Origin: Serripes groenlandicus
Lineage: Eukaryota; Mollusca; Bivalvia; Cardiida; Cardiidae
DNA length: 64,000 nucleotides
Direction: 5' to 3'
Assembly (NCBI GenBank): GCA_031761405.1
Contig: JASEVX010000003.1
Span: 70,120,484 to 70,184,483 of the forward strand
In this document: positions 59,793 to 64,000 of the stretch, piece after piece
Layout: each line of letters starts with the position of its first letter
Position numbering within the stretch: the stretch's first letter is position 1
Position numbers and translations under genes: made by a program
Notes under the pieces: generated by a model
Told to the model about the DNA's origin: nothing
The model's database searches: none
The model's input: the letters and a program-made list of their open reading frames with translations, nothing else

Positions 59793-59950
59793 AGAGGGCA
59801 ATCCATCCAGGGGTCACCCGTTCCAACTCTGACTTAGCATTCATTGACTTCATTCTTTTTGATGATAAGGAAGAATGTAGTTTGGAGTACTGGGGTAAGA
59901 AAGTCAGGAAACAAATGGTTATTCAAGATGGCCAACATAATTTGACTAAC
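59793..59950 (+). repeat. SINE family 1 fragment, decayed
   Basis: ATCCAGGGGTCACCCGTTCC AACTCTGACTT resembles the B-box region, and TTTGGAGTACTGGGGTAAGA then GTCAGGAAACAAATGG the body. Confidence 0.55.
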
Positions 59951-60064
59951 ATGAAATGGCTGTAACTGTATGTACACAGCATTAAGCTCTTAACCCTTTC
60001 TGATGCCTCAGCAATTGTCGTATTCTTCTGATATATTATATAGGGCATCAAAATACTCTTTAAG

Positions 60065-60680
60065 AAAAGAGGTACAGTCAAACCTGTACTACCGACCACC
60101 TGGTATAACCGACCCCCTGGTGTAAGCGACCACATTGAACTCCCCCCGATGTTTTTATGCCCCGGCATACGAAGTATGAGGGGCATATAGTTTTCCGGTC
60201 TGTTAGTCCGTCCGTTCGTCCGTCCCGCTCAGGTTAAAGTTTTTGGTCAAGTTAGATTTTAGTGAACCTGATGTCCTATCATTATGAAACTTCACACAAA
60301 TGACAATCAACATATCATTGTTTAAAAAATTGTATCAATTTGAGGTTGGACCAACTGTTCATCCGTCTGTTCGTCTGTGTGTTCGTCCATTCCATTCTCA
60401 GGTTAAAGTTTTTGGTCAAGTTAGATTTTAGTGAACCTGATGTCCTATCATTATGAAACTTCACACAAATGACAATCAACATATCATTGTTTAAAAAATT
60501 GTATCAATTTGAGGTTGGACCAACTGTTCGTCCGTCCGTTTTAAAATATAGTTAACAACCGGGGCATCCGTGTTCCATGGACACATTTTCTTGTTTAGTC
60601 ATAAATTAACCTGCAATAAGCGAGATCCTGCTGTCTGCGACCAACGGACACTAAAACCATTCCCTTTTTAATAAAAATCC
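60065..60680. mobile_element. GTACAGTCAAACCTGT-type repeat carrying a nested tandem-core element
   Basis: GTACAGTCAAACCTGTACTA, CCGACCACCTGGTATAACCG and GTGTAAGCGACCAC on the left are followed after the insertion by GCAATAAGCGAGATCCTGCT and GTCTGCGACCAACGG. The nested part is 60157-60597. Confidence 0.6.
60157..60597 (+). mobile_element. HINE-like element, two 180-bp core units
   Basis: Terminal hairpin ATGCCCCGGCATACGAAGTATGAGGGGCAT, a GTCCGTCCGTTCGTCCGTCC block, then two nearly identical units (AGGTTAAAGTTTTTGGTCAA, TAGTGAACCTGATGTCCTAT, GACAATCAACATATCATTG). Ends ATCCGTGTTCCATGGACACA TTTTCTTGTTTA. The near identity of the units suggests recent duplication. Confidence 0.8.
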
Positions 60681-61255
60681 ACGGTTCAGCGACCTTAAAT
60701 CTAACAGTCAAATAATTCTAACACAACTGTCGCGTGTAAACCACACAGGTTTAAATTATCATCAAGCTAAAGGTGTTACATGTAAAATTACCCGAGGTCA
60801 AATTCTGCAGACGTGTATTGGAGTGGGTAAAAACCGATAATTGCCTTGTTAGCAGTTTGTATTTAATACACTTTAGCTACAGTTATTGTCTTTGTTACCA
60901 CTCTCAAATACTGCAGATGTTTCACAGTGGTAAAAGCCGATAATTGCATGTTTATCAGTTTGTACTTAATACACTTTAACGTCAATTATTGACCATGTTA
61001 AATCACCCCGTGGATAGTTTGTGGATTAATTATGACAATTTTGCTCCGACTTTTTGATCTCTTTAATTGGATCTGTGTTTGTTTTTTGCTTTCTTATGGT
61101 GATAGCACGTTTATTTAATCGGCTCTTTTATTAGATTTAATTAGCAAATCTGTGGACACTCAAAGATTCTAAACCTGACAATGTCTTTAAATGACTCCTT
61201 AAATAATTTGTTTTTAGATGGACAGTCTTTGAAACAGAACACGATCAGTGACTTT
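60681..61255. other. No gene recognised; diffuse duplication
   Basis: A loose repeat of ACCGATAATTGC, CAGTTTGTA(T/C)TTAATACACTTTA and GTTATTG occurs near 60830 and 60945. No supported ORF. Confidence 0.45.
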
Positions 61256-61258
61256 TTA

Positions 61259-61297
61259 GCTCACCTGAGCTTTGCTCAAGGTGAGTTATTGTGATCG
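61259..61297 (+). repeat. HINE/pearl-like head running into an assembly gap
   Basis: AGCTCACCTGAGCTTTGCTC AAGGTGAGTTATTGTGATCG is the standard head and stops at the Ns. Confidence 0.8.
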
Positions 61298-61497
61298 NNN
61301 NNNNNNNNNNNNNNNNNNNNNNNNNNNNNNNNNNNNNNNNNNNNNNNNNNNNNNNNNNNNNNNNNNNNNNNNNNNNNNNNNNNNNNNNNNNNNNNNNNNN
61401 NNNNNNNNNNNNNNNNNNNNNNNNNNNNNNNNNNNNNNNNNNNNNNNNNNNNNNNNNNNNNNNNNNNNNNNNNNNNNNNNNNNNNNNNNNNNNNNNN
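61298..61497. other. 200-base N gap
   Basis: Exactly 200 Ns, a round number typical of scaffolding, so the true length is unknown. ORFs drawn across it have no meaning. Confidence 0.99.
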
Positions 61498-61968
61498 ATG
61501 AAGTTTCATAAAATTCCAAAAAGCGGTTGCAGAGAAATAGCCCGGAAATGAATTTAGTCATACATAGCCTGATGGTGGGGTAAAGGGCCATAACTCCGTG
61601 CAAAATAATCCAACCGAAACGCAAACACGATATGCGCATCTACACTTGGTGGTGATCCTTCCTATGAAGTTTCATCAAATTCCAAAAAAAGCGGTTGCAG
61701 AGAAATAGCCCGGAAATGAATTTAGTCATACATAGGGGTAAAGGGCCATAACTCCGTGAAAAATAATCCAACCGGAACGCAAACACGATATGCGCATCTA
61801 CACTTGGTGGTGATCCTTCCTATGAAGTTTCATCAAATTCGAAAAAGCGGTTGCAGAGAAATAGCCCGGAAACGAAAGTGTGACAGCGTGACGGACTGAC
61901 GGACTGACGGACTGACGAATGAGAAATAATAGTCCCCGCGCTTTCGCGAAAGCGGGGGGACAATTAAT
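61498..61968 (+). repeat. ~145-bp tandem array (three units) ending in a hairpin
   Basis: Units share ATGAAGTTTCATCAAATTCC, AGCGGTTGCAGAGAAATAGC, GGGCCATAACTCCGTG and GCGCATCTACACTTGGTGGT. It closes with GACGGACTGACGGACTGACG and the hairpin CCCGCGCTTTCGCGAAAGCGGGGG. Another HINE-like class whose head is likely in the gap. Confidence 0.85.
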
Positions 61969-64000
61969 TAAGCACTGTCTGTCCCCCAACAAGAAACAAA
62001 TTAATAGGCAAATTGTAGAAATTTAAGTTACAAAAACAGAATTTGAAAAACATATTGAAAAAAACGAAACTTAGCATGCATTTAAGTTTAATTTGTACAT
62101 ATATATCTGTTTTATTTTTTATTAGGTCAGGATTGTAATAGACTGTAAGATTTCCAAGGATGTTGATGGAAAACAACACTAGAAGGCATTGAAGAATGTT
62201 CTGATTTATTTTTACAAATGCCAGTTATTTGTAAACTAGTAATACATATAATTGAAAACTGACTCTTACCATGGTTGATTGAATGACTTGCGCTTAACAT
62301 TACTCCACACAACAATCTTACAAGGCAGATGGCTAACTTTGCATGATCTGGCTGAATGTATAATCTTGAGACAATTTAAGATGACTGAGAAAAATGTAAT
62401 TTTTGACAAATATTTTCAAAAGTCCCATTTATAATGATGTATGTTGGAAAGGTTAAAGTTTAGCCGGCCTTGTCTGATGTAAATTACTTGATTTCTGTGA
62501 CTAATCCGAATACATTGTCGGAATGGTGTAATTGATCCAAAATGAACATATCCAAAATGAACAATATGTTCCTATTCAACAACATTTTCACTTTGAACAC
62601 CTATCTCCTTTTCTGGTTTTTAATTTGTAAAACATGAAAACAGCATCAGATTATTTGTTAATAAGTACCAGACTTAGTGTCAACAACAGTTACTGAATAT
62701 ATATACATGTATCTGAAATATGTTGTTTGAAAAAAAAATGGATAATATAAGATCTGATCAATATATTCAATATACATTTTATTGCATAAAACAATAAACA
62801 GTATGTTTATAGCAAATAAAGAAATTATAAAAAGTACAAACAGAGAAATGGATTTTCCAGAAGAATTTGCAATAATTTAACATTGTTAGTGATCATGTTA
62901 AAATTGCTCTATTATAAAAATATGATGTATAAATTTCGTTAAAACTTTGATATTAGAACGGTTATCAAAGCTGGATCAATCCTTGAACATGTACAGATTC
63001 TCAGAGTTATCAATGTTGATAACCATTCCTTTTTTTAATTGTTATTGCTCAATTATAAAAGCTTTTGAAAAGGGTACAGGGAGTAAACTATTTTCACTAG
63101 AAGCCTGGATAAAAATGTAATAAGTGTTTAAGTAAGACAACTCCCCACAACATAATTGTTTCATGTATACATTGTTAAGTTTAGTTGCCTCTTTCAAAAC
63201 ATGTACCTGCTGAGATTTGATCTTAGAACTCTTGTTAGACCAGGTGTTTTACCATTAAACTACAGTATAGGTTTTTATTTTGAGCAGCAGTTCATGAAAA
63301 TATGTGTACTTTTATTACCAGTAAAGTATAAGAATTTTTTTGTTACAATGAATGTATACCAATTTAAATTTTACCATTTCTATTGTATAGATTATACAAT
63401 TTCACACAGAAAAATGGATTTCACAATAAATTACATAGAAAACAGATACATTTCTGTGGTATTTCAGTTATATCAGAGGACAGAACACTTATGTGAGGTC
63501 ACTGGGTGACTAACATAACTGACATTAATTATGAACTGCCTTATAGCCTTTTTCTGTTGAAAAACAGATTACGTTTTCTTTATTGTTCAACCAAAATGTT
63601 TATACAAATTTATTTGAATAAAAAGTATTTTGAGTGTTTGTTGAATTTAAAAAGAGATTGATCCTCTTTATCTACAGATTTCAATGCTCAGTTTGTTTTT
63701 ACCTTATTTGAGTTTGATATAGTTAGTGTACATTGCCCTGTTTCATAGACGGACCTAAATCGGTGACCGTAAAAGGCTTTTATTTTGCATTTGCTCTTCA
63801 ATTTGAAGAGTTCTATGACATCATTGGTTGTTGTGCTCCCAAGTATGAAAATAGTGCTGTCAATAGATGTTGAATCTTTTTCAAATATTGTTTGAATACA
63901 TACATGCAGAGTATTTAAAATAACCTAGTGAAAATAATGTTTAAATTCTTAGTACCAAGTTTGTCCAATCTGATCAATAAACACATTTTGGATAAAAAAA
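61969..64000. other. No exon or gene recognised
   Basis: AT-rich sequence with a MITE fragment near 62390-62455. I searched for a continuation of motif 3 (GLDR, then RD-(V/I)-IAFPK) and for a stop-containing C-terminus and found none. ORFs here (for example 63156-63509) resemble no family I know. Confidence 0.5.

Noticed and set aside
61210..61290. Candidate last exon of DARS2 after TTTGTTTTTAG at 61218
   Set aside because: The reading frame (DGQSLKQNTI...) does not resemble motif 3 and runs into a HINE-like repeat head.
61272..61639. ORFs spanning the N run
   Set aside because: They are artefacts of unknown bases.
63156..63509. 117-codon ORF near the window end
   Set aside because: No recognisable domain, AT-driven composition, no splice context; not supported as a gene.

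Overview
This is a window of an animal nuclear genome, most likely a bivalve mollusc (inference). It is AT-rich, with one intron-rich gene embedded in repeats. The repeats are tRNA-derived SINEs with CAAT-type tails, interspersed elements carrying 150-190 bp tandem cores that begin AGCTCACC and end CTCTTGTT (pearl/HINE-like, as described from bivalves), and very many small TTAA-flanked inverted-repeat elements. No bacterial features were seen.

Left part (1-23500): no host gene could be supported. It holds an intact MULE-type transposase ORF (3514-5259), and a ~3 kb inverted-repeat element (5770-8754) with a perfect 7-bp target duplication. A 10-bp minisatellite lies at 8876-9660, long tandem-core elements at 10940-13203 and 14730-15290, a GC-rich island at 15300-16050, and a 120-bp tandem array at 18400-18780. 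A broken minus-strand gag-like retroelement lies at 18985-19950, followed by two SINEs and two large hairpin elements (20800-23310).

Right part (23576-58893): 19 plus-strand exons of a mitochondrial aspartyl-tRNA synthetase (DARS2-like) can be read with matching splice phases. They run from a probable targeting-peptide exon to the start of class II motif 3. The exon or exons coding the rest of motif 3 and the C-terminus were not found before the window end. The introns carry more than 20 copies of a TTAA-flanked MITE, a LINE with an uninterrupted 614-codon reverse transcriptase ORF (intron 12), a 40-bp minisatellite that appears to have grown out of a SINE tail (intron 7), a tandem array that repeats a splice-donor-like junction (intron 10), and nested transposons.

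The least expected signal is a set of tiny palindromic elements (24-34 bp) that start CAGRGA and end TCYCTG or TCTTTG. They lie at 6311, 17514, 21285 and 40126. The first three have perfect 7-bp target duplications and the fourth a 6/7 match. The 3 kb element at 5770-8754 has the same ends and the same duplication length. This looks like one transposon family whose smallest copies are little more than two fused terminal repeats; I cannot assign it to a named superfamily.

The sequence has a 200-base N gap at 61298-61497 inside a repeat. All family assignments were made by eye; no database search was run.
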